Part shown: one piece after another, positions 1 to 5,037 of the stretch
Numbering within the stretch: position 1 is the stretch's first letter
Layout of the letters: every line of letters begins with the position of its first letter
Origin: Pseudomonadota bacterium
GTDB taxonomy: Bacteria > Pseudomonadota > Alphaproteobacteria > Caulobacterales > Caulobacteraceae
Direction of reading: 5' to 3'
DNA length: 5,567 nucleotides
Assembly: GCA_023436945.1 (NCBI GenBank)
Contig: JAEZHG010000157.1
Coordinates: 1-5,567 of the forward strand
Notes under the pieces: model-generated
Database searches by the model: none
What the model was told of the DNA's origin: nothing
Seen by the model: only the letters and a program-made list of their open reading frames with translations
Made by a program: the position numbers and the translations under genes

Positions 1-287
1 GCCGTGCGCAGCAGCGACAGCACCACCACGATGCGCACGAAGCTGGTTGTCATGATGACAATCGACGGGGCCAGCGACAGCACCGTCATCAGGGCGACAA
101 GCTGCACTACCCGTTCGGACAGACCCGCGCCGGTGCCAAGGTCGATGTTGATCGCCGACTGGGCCAGTGCCGCCACCGGCCACACAAGGCAGGCGGCCGT
201 CACCAGCAGCGACAGCAGTGCGGCGCGTTTCAGCTCGGCCTTGCTCGGCATGGAGAAGACGGCGGCTTTTTCGATTGGCTGACCCAT
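1..287 (-). CDS. fliP: Flagellar type III export gate protein FliP (N-terminal part, cut by window edge)
   Basis: Inner-membrane subunit of the flagellar export gate; in known systems it forms the FliP5-FliQ4-FliR1 complex inside the MS ring. Reading the minus strand from the ATG at 287-285 gives 95 complete codons before the window edge. Residues 1-21 are a charged N-region, about 22-41 are hydrophobic, and A-L-A-Q-S at about 40-44 looks like a signal-peptidase site, as FliP proteins have cleaved signals. The mature start then shows the family hallmark LMTVLSLAPSIVIMTTSF (66-83) followed by RIVVVLSLLRT (85-95). The ATG shares its A with the TGA of fliO (TGATG), and no clear Shine-Dalgarno precedes it, so translational coupling is likely. 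Met13 is a possible alternative start that would give a more usual signal-peptide length, but it also lacks a Shine-Dalgarno. The rest of the gene lies outside the window. Family identification is secure; the exact start is less so. Confidence 0.95.
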   Translation of the reverse strand, partial: MGQPIEKAAVFSMPSKAELKRAALLSLLVTAACLVWPVAALAQSAINIDLGTGAGLSERVVQLVALMTVLSLAPSIVIMTTSFVRIVVVLSLLRT

Positions 288-634
288 CAGAAGCGATCCG
301 CCAGAGACGAGGCACGCGGCAGGGGCGAACGGGCAGGGGGCGTTTCAACAGGAAGGTCGGGCTTCGGAGCCACCGGACCGCGCGGTTCGATCAGTTCGCG
401 CCCCTCGCCCAGCAGGATCAGGCGCTCTTCATCATCGACGCGCACCAGCACAAGGCGTCGCGACGGATCGAGAACCAGCGTCTCCACCACCTTCAGACGG
501 CGTTCCTTGCGTTCGGTCTGCAACCGCGCCATCAGCTCGGGCGCGTATCGACGCACGAAATAGGCGGCCAGACCGATCAGGCCCAGTGTGATGGCCAGTC
601 CGAAGATGGCCCGTAACAGGTCAAGCAGGTTCAT
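287..634 (-). CDS. fliO: Flagellar biosynthesis protein FliO
   Basis: Small membrane protein that helps assemble or stabilise the FliP ring of the export gate. The 115-residue product has one N-terminal membrane segment at about 6-27 (LLRAIFGLAITLGLIGLAAYF), then a basic stretch (RRYAPELMARLQTERKERR). A compact soluble domain follows with the FliO-type core LKVVETLVLDPSRRLVLVRVDDEERLILLG (about 48-77), and a proline-rich tail ends in ADRF. FliO is poorly conserved in general, but this domain layout, the size and the position immediately before fliP make the call firm. The ATG at 634 has only a weak purine-rich region upstream (GGGG about 10 nt away on the minus strand). The gene is the first of the fliO-fliP unit and lies downstream of a minus-strand TTAA-N7-TTAAC box at 698-714, consistent with CtrA control as an early flagellar gene. 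Confidence 0.9.
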   Translation of the reverse strand: MNLLDLLRAIFGLAITLGLIGLAAYFVRRYAPELMARLQTERKERRLKVVETLVLDPSRRLVLVRVDDEERLILLGEGRELIEPRGPVAPKPDLPVETPPARSPLPRASSLADRF

Positions 635-697
635 TACCGACGCCCCAAGCGCGCACCGCTACGGTACAGGTTGCACCCTATCGCTATCCGTTAACGT

Positions 698-714
698 GGT
701 TAATACGCCTTTAA
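698..714 (-). promoter_or_regulatory. Predicted CtrA box for fliO-fliP
   Basis: The minus strand reads TTAA-AGGCGTA-TTAACC, an exact match to the CtrA consensus TTAA-N7-TTAAC, 64 nt before the fliO ATG and pointing toward it. A further TTAAC half-site lies just downstream on the same strand (694-690). A CGG triplet follows the second TTAAC at the same 13-nt offset seen at the flgB and fliQ sites. The match is seen directly; binding and promoter activity are inferred. Confidence 0.65.
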
Positions 715-727
715 GAAATAGCGAATA

Positions 728-754
728 TTAACCATAGAGGCGGCAAAATATGCC
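728..754 (+). promoter_or_regulatory. Predicted CtrA half-site and core promoter of flgB-flgC-fliE
   Basis: TTAACCAT at 728-735 matches the well-conserved downstream half of a CtrA box, but the tetramer seven bases upstream (717-720) is AATA, so the upstream half is degenerate. The nearest real TTAA (711-714) belongs to the oppositely oriented fliO box. The next bases contain CGGCA (741-745) and TGCC (751-754) at the same offsets as in the fliQ promoter, 21 of 27 positions being identical between the two. This suggests the block is the core of a class II flagellar promoter. Transcription would start some tens of bases upstream of flgB. Activity is inferred. Confidence 0.55.
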
Positions 755-807
755 GATCTGGCCCGCGGATTTACCCGTGAAGCTGCAGCCTGACTGGAGG
801 AGAGGGC

Positions 808-1212
808 ATGTCTGTTACCGATTTGTCGCTGCTGAACCAGATCAAGGGCCGTCTTGGCTGGCTGGATGATCGCCAGCGGGTGATCGCCCAGAACGTCGCC
901 AACTCGGACACGCCCGGCTATGGCGCGCGCGACCTGAAGGTCCCGACCGATTTTGCAGCGGCCATGAACCAGCGCGGCGTGCGGGTGACGACCACCCACG
1001 CGGCACACATCTCGCCGCAGGGCCCGTCGGTTCGCTTTGATGTGTCCAAGTCACCGGACAGCGAGACCACGCTGGATGGCAACTCGGTGGTGGTGGAAGA
1101 GCAGATGCTCAAGATGGCCGAGAGCCGCGCTGCCTACGATGCCGCCATCGGCTTCTATACGAAATCCATGCAGATGATCCGACTTGCCGCACGCAAGCCG
1201 GGTGCATCCTAA
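808..1212 (+). CDS. flgB: Flagellar proximal rod protein FlgB
   Basis: Forms part of the proximal rod linking the MS ring to the distal rod; exported by the flagellar type III system. The 134-residue product has the typical rod-protein N-terminal helix (3-30) followed by the family motif AQNVANSDTPGY (27-38) and ARDLK. A variable middle comes next, and then a C-terminal helix (VVEEQMLKMAESRAAYDAA, about 95-113) that packs with the N-terminal helix in assembled rods. The length is normal for FlgB. A strong Shine-Dalgarno GGAGG at 796-800 sits 7 nt before the ATG and fixes the start. It is the first gene of flgB-flgC-fliE, with 15 nt to flgC, and is transcribed divergently from fliO across a CtrA-box-rich region. 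There is no signal peptide, as expected for a type III export substrate. Confidence 0.96.
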   Translation: MSVTDLSLLNQIKGRLGWLDDRQRVIAQNVANSDTPGYGARDLKVPTDFAAAMNQRGVRVTTTHAAHISPQGPSVRFDVSKSPDSETTLDGNSVVVEEQMLKMAESRAAYDAAIGFYTKSMQMIRLAARKPGAS

Positions 1213-1227
1213 GAAGAGGGCTGACAG

Positions 1228-1662
1228 ATGCCGGATCCGATTAACGGTCGCCCTGCCACGGCCCGCAATCCCGCGATGAGCGTGGCCGCCTCGGCCCTTC
1301 GCGCGCAGCAGTCGCGCATGCGGGTGATTGCCGAGAACATCGCCAATGCCAGCTCTACCGCGCCTGTTGCCGGTGGCGAGCCCTACCGTCGCCAGATGCC
1401 GGTATTTCAGGCCCGCAACCTCGACGGCAATACGGGCGTGGTACTGTCGGAAGTTCGCACCGACCAAAGCCCGTTCAAGCTGGAATATGACCCGTCGCAC
1501 CCTGCCGCCAACGCCGAAGGCTATGTGCAGCGCCCGAACGTGGACACCCTCGTCGAGGCCATGGATATGCGCGAGGCCCAGCGTGCCTATGAAGCCAACC
1601 TCAACGTGATCGAGACGGCGCGCGTGATGGAATCGCGCACCCTCGACATCATCAAACGCTAA
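1228..1662 (+). CDS. flgC: Flagellar proximal rod protein FlgC
   Basis: Second proximal rod subunit, stacked with FlgB and FlgF. The 144-residue product shows the rod N-terminal helix (MSVAASALRAQQSRMRVIAENIANASST, 17-44) and the FlgC-specific EPYRRQMPVFQ segment (51-61). It also has HPAANAEGYVQRPNVDTLVEAM (91-112) and the C-terminal helix REAQRAYEANLNVIETARVM (115-134). The chosen ATG follows a purine-rich AAGAAGAGGG (1211-1220) by 7 nt. An internal ATG at 1276 (Met17) would also leave the conserved helix intact but has no Shine-Dalgarno, so the longer form is preferred. The gap from flgB is 15 nt and to fliE 16 nt, consistent with one transcript. Confidence 0.96.
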   Translation: MPDPINGRPATARNPAMSVAASALRAQQSRMRVIAENIANASSTAPVAGGEPYRRQMPVFQARNLDGNTGVVLSEVRTDQSPFKLEYDPSHPAANAEGYVQRPNVDTLVEAMDMREAQRAYEANLNVIETARVMESRTLDIIKR

Positions 1663-1678
1663 TCGGGAGCATTAAGTC

Positions 1679-1987
1679 ATGAATCCGATGATGGCGGCCC
1701 GCCTCTACTCCAGCGTTCAGGGCGGCTCGATGCCGACCTCTACCCCTAAGGCCAATCCGGTCGCCGAAGGCCCCGGCTTTGCCGACTTGCTGAAGTCGGT
1801 TGTCACCGAGGCCGCCCAGCAAACGCGCGGTGCCGAAGTACAGATGGCCCAGAACGTCAATGGTCAGGGCAACCTGATCGACGTCGTCACCTCCATCAGC
1901 GCCGCAGAGGCCTCGCTGGAAACCGTTCTGGCCGTGCGCGATCAGGTGATCTCGGCCTATCAAGAGATCATGAGAATGCCGATCTGA
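1679..1987 (+). CDS. fliE: Flagellar hook-basal body complex protein FliE
   Basis: FliE joins the MS ring and export gate to the proximal rod and is one of the earliest proteins exported through the gate. The product is 102 residues, the usual size. It has a variable N-terminal third and then the conserved helical region [20 protein letters not shown] (34-53). The diagnostic C-terminus is [20 protein letters not shown] (69-88) followed by [14 protein letters not shown] (89-102). GGGAG at 1665-1669, 9 nt before the ATG, is the likely ribosome binding site. It is the last gene of the flgB operon, and a strong hairpin terminator begins 21 nt after its stop. Confidence 0.96.
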   Translation: MNPMMAARLYSSVQGGSMPTSTPKANPVAEGPGFADLLKSVVTEAAQQTRGAEVQMAQNVNGQGNLIDVVTSISAAEASLETVLAVRDQVISAYQEIMRMPI

Positions 1988-2007
1988 TTGAAGATCGGTA
2001 GAATTAG

Positions 2008-2041
2008 AAAAAGGGCGGCCCCATCAGGAGCCGCCCTTTTT
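2008..2041. terminator. Bidirectional rho-independent terminator between fliE and folE
   Basis: GGGCGGC (2013-2019) pairs perfectly with GCCGCCC (2030-2036) around a 10-nt loop that can itself form a short CC/GG pairing. The stem is flanked by five A on the left (2008-2012) and five T on the right (2037-2041), so a U tract follows the stem in both directions. It lies between two converging genes, ending the fliE transcript on the plus strand and the folE transcript on the minus strand. Confidence 0.92.
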
Positions 2042-2063
2042 GCTGTCTGGTTTGGCTGAAGGA

Positions 2064-2663
2064 TCAGCCGCGCACGAGGCGCATGAACTCTTCGCGGGTG
2101 CGGTGGTCTTCGCGCACGGTGCCGAGCAGGCACGAGGTGACGAGCGTCGAGTTCGGCAGGTTCACACCGCGCATGGTCATGCAGGAGTGTTCGGCCTCGA
2201 TCACCACGCCCACGCCGTGCGGCTTCAGCACGTCCATGATGGTGTTGGCGATCTCAGCCGTCATCTTTTCCTGAATCTGCAGGCGGCGGCCAAAGCCCTG
2301 AACCACGCGGGCCAGCTTCGAGATGCCAACCACGCGGTTGGTCGGCAGATAGGCCACATGGGCGCGGCCGATCACCGGTAGCATGTGGTGCTCGCAGTGC
2401 GAGACAAAGCGGATGTCTTTCAGGACGACCAGTTCGTCATAGCCACCGACTTCCTCGAAGGTGCGCTCCAGATATTCGCGCGGGTCGGTGTCATAGCCCT
2501 GGAACAGCTCGCGATAGGACTTGGCCACGCGCTTGGGCGTGTCGAGCAGGCCCTCTCGCTCGGGGTTGTCGCCAGCCCAGCGGATCAGGGTGCGGACGGC
2601 AGCTTCGGCCTCTTCTTGGGAGACAGCCGGAGCAGCATCATGGGTATGGTCGTGATCACACAT
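2064..2663 (-). CDS. folE: GTP cyclohydrolase I (FolE type IA)
   Basis: Cytosolic zinc enzyme converting GTP to 7,8-dihydroneopterin triphosphate and formate, the first step of tetrahydrofolate synthesis and a source of precursor for 7-deazaguanine pathways. The 199-residue product has the standard fold. An N-terminal helix pair contains GLLDTPKRVAKSY (38-50). HCEHHMLP (89-96) carries zinc ligands Cys90 and His93, and active-site residues follow in GISKLARVVQGFGRRLQIQE (113-132). EAEHSCMTMRG (156-166) holds catalytic His159 and the third zinc ligand Cys161. These equal E. coli Cys110, His113, His179 and Cys181, so the enzyme should be active. The N-terminus CDHDHTHD is unusually rich in His and Asp. 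AAAGG lies about 6 nt before the ATG. The gene is monocistronic here, convergent with fliE and divergent from fliQ, with no obvious functional tie to the flagellar genes. Confidence 0.97.
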   Translation of the reverse strand: MCDHDHTHDAAPAVSQEEAEAAVRTLIRWAGDNPEREGLLDTPKRVAKSYRELFQGYDTDPREYLERTFEEVGGYDELVVLKDIRFVSHCEHHMLPVIGRAHVAYLPTNRVVGISKLARVVQGFGRRLQIQEKMTAEIANTIMDVLKPHGVGVVIEAEHSCMTMRGVNLPNSTLVTSCLLGTVREDHRTREEFMRLVRG

Positions 2664-2754
2664 AGGGGCCTTTTAGGACAGACATGTTCATTTGGGGAGT
2701 GCGTAGTGCTGTTAAACGCCACGAAGCGGCTTATGGATGACCTTCGCCGTGTGG

Positions 2755-2792
2755 TTATCAACTCGTTAACCATAGTGTCGGCATTTTCTGCC
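2755..2792 (+). promoter_or_regulatory. Predicted CtrA-dependent class II promoter of fliQ-fliR-flhB
   Basis: TTAT (2755-2758), seven bases, then TTAACCAT (2766-2773) is a near-consensus CtrA box (TTAA-N7-TTAAC) lying 39-57 nt before the fliQ ATG. TTAACCATAG is identical to the element at 728-737 upstream of flgB, and CGGCA (2779-2783) and TGCC (2789-2792) recur at the same spacing. fliQ is a known CtrA-controlled class II flagellar operon in Caulobacter crescentus. The site here is a sequence match and its activity is inferred. No convincing folE promoter was recognised in the same divergent gap (2664-2811). Confidence 0.7.
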
Positions 2793-2811
2793 CAGTTAAG
2801 CGGAGCGGTCG

Positions 2812-3075
2812 ATGAGCGGCGCAGAAGTTCTGGATGTAGGTCGTGATGCCCTTTGGCTGACGATCCAGCTGTGCCTGCCTGCGCTCGTAGTGGCTCTGGT
2901 TGTGGGTGTGGCTATCGGCCTGTTTCAGGCCCTGACCCAGATTCAGGAACAGACCCTCGTTTACGCGCCCAAGATTATCGCCATTTTTGTATCCCTTCTG
3001 CTGTTCCTGCCGCTTATGGGCGCGATGATGGGCGGCTTTATGCGCGACATCGCCGCCCGTATCGCAGGCATTTAG
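2812..3075 (+). CDS. fliQ: Flagellar type III export gate protein FliQ
   Basis: Small inner-membrane subunit of the FliPQR export channel. The 87-residue product, the usual family length, has two hydrophobic helices at about 13-38 (LWLTIQLCLPALVVALVVGVAI) and about 53-74 (KIIAIFVSLLLFLPLMGAMM). They are joined by the conserved cytoplasmic loop GLFQALTQIQEQTL (36-49) and YAPK, which is diagnostic for FliQ and its virulence-system homologues. The flagellar gene neighbourhood rules out an injectisome. The Shine-Dalgarno GGAG at 2802-2805 is 6 nt before the ATG. It is the first gene of fliQ-fliR-flhB, 7 nt before fliR, behind a near-consensus CtrA box. Confidence 0.96.
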   Translation: MSGAEVLDVGRDALWLTIQLCLPALVVALVVGVAIGLFQALTQIQEQTLVYAPKIIAIFVSLLLFLPLMGAMMGGFMRDIAARIAGI

Positions 3076-3082
3076 GGTCGGC

Positions 3083-3853
3083 ATGGAGCCGTTCGCCACA
3101 GGGCAGGAGGTCTGGGCCGGAGGGCTTTTGTTCGCGCGTCTGGGCGCGATCATCATGCTGCTGCCCGGTATTGGTGAATCCTATGTGCCTGCGCGTATCC
3201 GCCTGTCGATGGCGCTGCTGCTGGCGTTGACGCTCTATCCCATCGTTGGCCACACGCTTCCGGCCCTGCCGCCGACGCTGGGTTCTATGGTGGGCTGGAT
3301 CATCCGCGAGGTGCTGGTCGGACTGGCCATCGGGGCCATCCTTCGCAGCTTCATGACCGCGATGATGGTGACGGGTGAAGTTGTCTCCATGCAGACGACG
3401 CTGGGCTTCTCGCAAACCGCCAACCCTATGCAGGCCTCGCCCGGCTCGACCATTGCGGCGTTCCTGACCCTGCTGGGTATTACGCTACTGTTTGCGACCA
3501 ATACCCACCACCTGTTCATCGGCGGCATTGTCGGCAGCTATGATCTGATGGCACCCGCCAAGCCGCTGGTTGCGGCGGACTTCACCGAGATGGCCGTGCG
3601 CACCTTGGGCCAAAGCTTCCTGCTGGGGGTTCAACTGGCCGCGCCCGTTCTGGTGTTTGCGCTGGTCTTCAACGTGGCATCCGGCCTTGTGGCGCGGGTG
3701 ATGCCAAGCTTTCAGGTCTATTTTGCCGCTGCGCCATTGAGCGTGCTTCTGGGCCTGTCGATCTTTGCCCTGAGCCTCGGGGTTCTGGGCACCGTGTTCA
3801 TTGACCGATACCGCGCTGTGGCGCGTGTATTCGTGGGAGGCAGCCTTGGCTGA
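3083..3853 (+). CDS. fliR: Flagellar type III export gate protein FliR
   Basis: Single-copy inner-membrane subunit that closes the FliP ring in the export gate. The 256-residue product is a normal-length polytopic protein. A first helix (13-29) leads to the conserved PGIGESYVPARIRL (28-41). REVLVGLAIGAILRS (75-89) and the loop VTGEVVSMQTTLGFSQTANP (96-115), with the conserved TGE and GF, follow. The last third carries NVASGLVARVMPSFQVYF (197-214) and AAPLSVLLGL (215-224), both strongly conserved in the family. The ATG is 7 nt after the fliQ stop, with AGGG (3074-3077) overlapping that stop as a weak ribosome binding site. Its last codons overlap the flhB start by 8 nt, so the three genes are almost certainly cotranscribed and coupled in translation. 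Confidence 0.95.
   Translation: MEPFATGQEVWAGGLLFARLGAIIMLLPGIGESYVPARIRLSMALLLALTLYPIVGHTLPALPPTLGSMVGWIIREVLVGLAIGAILRSFMTAMMVTGEVVSMQTTLGFSQTANPMQASPGSTIAAFLTLLGITLLFATNTHHLFIGGIVGSYDLMAPAKPLVAADFTEMAVRTLGQSFLLGVQLAAPVLVFALVFNVASGLVARVMPSFQVYFAAAPLSVLLGLSIFALSLGVLGTVFIDRYRAVARVFVGGSLG
3835..3840 (+). promoter_or_regulatory. Shine-Dalgarno deciding the TTG start of flhB
   Basis: GGGAGG lies inside the end of fliR, 5 nt upstream of TTG at 3846. The only longer alternative, TTG at 3801, would add 15 residues read out of frame from fliR codons and has no comparable purine-rich element in front of it. Confidence 0.75.
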
Positions 3854-4925
3854 GGACGCCGACCAGGAGTCAAAAACAGAAGAAGCCACCCCTCGAAAAT
3901 TACAGGACGCGCGGAAGAAGGGTGACTTTGCCACATCGCCGGATGTTGCCACCACCCTGTCATTAGCGGGTGCGGCTTCGGTGCTGTTGTTGGGCGGCAG
4001 CTATTTCTCGATGCAGATGGCCGAGGATCTGGTCCCGTTCATCGCGCGCCCCCACGCCATGTTGGGCGGTCTGGATGCAGGGGCGGGTGTCGAGATCGGC
4101 ATGATGGCCCTGACGAGCGTCGCGCCGTTTCTGGCGGCCCTGATGCTGGCGGTGATCGTGGGCTCTGTGGCGGGCAATCTGGCCCAGTCGCAGGGCTTTA
4201 TCTTCACGGTCGAGAAGCTGAAACCCAAATGGTCGACCATCAGCCCCTTGGGCGGGTTCAAGCGTATCTTCGGGCCGGACGGTCTGGTCCAGTTCCTGAA
4301 GACCTTCATCAAGCTGTGTCTCGTCATCGCTGTCTGCTGGTGGGTGCTGAAACCGCACGTGCGCGAGTTCGAGAACCTCGCCCTGATGAGCCCGATGGTG
4401 ATCCTGCCCTTCGCCATGAAGATCATCGCCAAGCTGTTTATCGCGGCGCTGGTGTTCCTCGGCTTTACCGCAGGGGCTGACTATATCTGGCAGCGCATCC
4501 GCTTTGCCCGCCGGATGCGCATGACCAAGCAGGAGTTCAAGGACGACTTCAAACAGTCCGAAGGTGACCCGCACGTCAAAGCCAAGCTTCGCCAGATCCG
4601 TATGCAGCGCAGCCGCCAGCGTATGATGCAGGCTGTGCCGACCGCGACGGTGATCGTCACCAACCCGACCCACTATTCTGTGGCCCTGCGTTACAACCCC
4701 GATGACGGCGATCCCGCGCCTGTCTGTGTGGCCAAGGGGGTGGACGCGCTGGCCCTGCGTATCCGTGAGGTCGCCAAGGAACACGATGTGCCGATTGTCG
4801 AGAATGTGCCGCTGGCCCGTGCTCTCTATGCGACGGTCGAGGTGGATGACCTCATCCCGCGCGAGCATTTCGAAGCCGCCGCCAAGATCATCGGCTTTGT
4901 GATGCAGCAGAAAAAGCGCCGCTGA
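3846..4925 (+). CDS. flhB: Flagellar export apparatus switch protein FlhB
   Basis: Export-gate protein whose cytoplasmic domain cleaves itself and switches substrate specificity from rod/hook to filament proteins. Starting at TTG 3846 gives 359 residues, the usual length. It has the conserved N-terminus SKTEEATPRKLQDARKKGDF (9-28) and about four membrane segments (roughly 36-55, 89-112, 150-168, 183-210). KLKPKWSTISPLGGFKRIFG (124-143) follows the second segment. The basic linker RRMRMTKQEFKDDFKQSEGD (222-241) precedes the autocleavage motif NPTH (273-276) within TVIVTNPTHYSVAL, equivalent to Asn269-Pro270 in Salmonella. The C-terminal FlhB-C domain is complete and ends in a short basic tail. 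The start overlaps fliR by 8 nt and is supported by GGGAGG at 3835-3840. All key residues are present, so it should be functional. It is the last gene of the fliQ operon unless transcription continues into cckA. Confidence 0.96.
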   Translation: MAEDADQESKTEEATPRKLQDARKKGDFATSPDVATTLSLAGAASVLLLGGSYFSMQMAEDLVPFIARPHAMLGGLDAGAGVEIGMMALTSVAPFLAALMLAVIVGSVAGNLAQSQGFIFTVEKLKPKWSTISPLGGFKRIFGPDGLVQFLKTFIKLCLVIAVCWWVLKPHVREFENLALMSPMVILPFAMKIIAKLFIAALVFLGFTAGADYIWQRIRFARRMRMTKQEFKDDFKQSEGDPHVKAKLRQIRMQRSRQRMMQAVPTATVIVTNPTHYSVALRYNPDDGDPAPVCVAKGVDALALRIREVAKEHDVPIVENVPLARALYATVEVDDLIPREHFEAAAKIIGFVMQQKKRR

Positions 4926-4978
4926 TCCTGTCCGGAAATGATCAGACTTAAGTGATCCGTCCCGCAACGGGACAGGAT
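4925..4978 (+). repeat. Overlapping inverted repeats after flhB, upstream of cckA
   Basis: ATCCTGTCC (4925-4933, starting on the last base of the flhB stop) is a perfect 9-bp inverted match to GGACAGGAT (4970-4978). The right arm can instead fold locally: GTCCCG (4959-4964) pairs with CGGGAC (4968-4973) around a CAA loop, extended by ATCC/GGAT with one bulged A. A further small repeat, GATCA/TGATC (4940-4944, 4953-4957), sits between them around a CTTAAG palindrome. No T tract follows, so this is not a standard intrinsic terminator. It could be a weak terminator, a processing or stabilising 3' structure, or a protein site. The pairings are seen directly; function is unknown. Confidence 0.5.
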
Positions 4979-5012
4979 AGGGTTAAGGTTCGTGGCGTAG
5001 AAGGTTGTGGAG

Positions 5013-5020
5013 TATGATTC
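5013..5020 (+). promoter_or_regulatory. Possible -10 element of cckA overlapping a GANTC methylation site
   Basis: TATGAT (5013-5018) differs from the -10 consensus TATAAT by one base and would put a transcript start about 13 nt before the cckA ATG. No good -35 is visible at the right distance, the nearest being TTCGTG at 4989-4994 with an 18-nt spacer. The element overlaps GATTC (5016-5020), a GANTC site of the type methylated by CcrM in Alphaproteobacteria. This is a weak prediction. Confidence 0.25.
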
Positions 5021-5037
5021 GCTAAAGGCGAGGCCAG

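Noticed and set aside
167..616. Open frame of 149 codons on the plus strand over fliO and fliP
   Set aside because: Low-complexity Arg/Gln/His-rich product with no domain; lies antisense to two clearly identified genes.
742..754. GGCA-N5-TGCC upstream of flgB (and 2780-2792 upstream of fliQ) as a sigma-54 -24/-12 promoter
   Set aside because: Only 8 bases separate the GG and GC dinucleotides, whereas sigma-54 promoters need about 10; early flagellar genes in Caulobacter are also not sigma-54 dependent.
1672..1675. TTAA between flgC and fliE as a CtrA site for fliE
   Set aside because: A lone tetramer followed by G rather than C and with no partner seven bases away; fliE is 16 nt behind flgC and needs no promoter of its own.
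2040..2381. Plus-strand open frames over folE (2040-2381, 2385-2846)
   Set aside because: Antisense to a complete FolE with all catalytic residues; the products are His/Ala/Gly-rich and unlike any family, and the first one starts within the terminator region.
3963..4967. Long open frame of 334 codons on the minus strand opposite flhB
   Set aside because: Its translation is full of His, Arg, Asp and Gln with no recognisable domain, as expected for a mirror frame of a GC-rich gene; flhB on the plus strand accounts for the whole stretch.
4959..4978. Hairpin GTCCCG-CAA-CGGGAC as the intrinsic terminator of flhB
   Set aside because: The stem is good but is followed by AGGATAGGG with no T run, so it does not meet the usual form; reported only as an inverted repeat.
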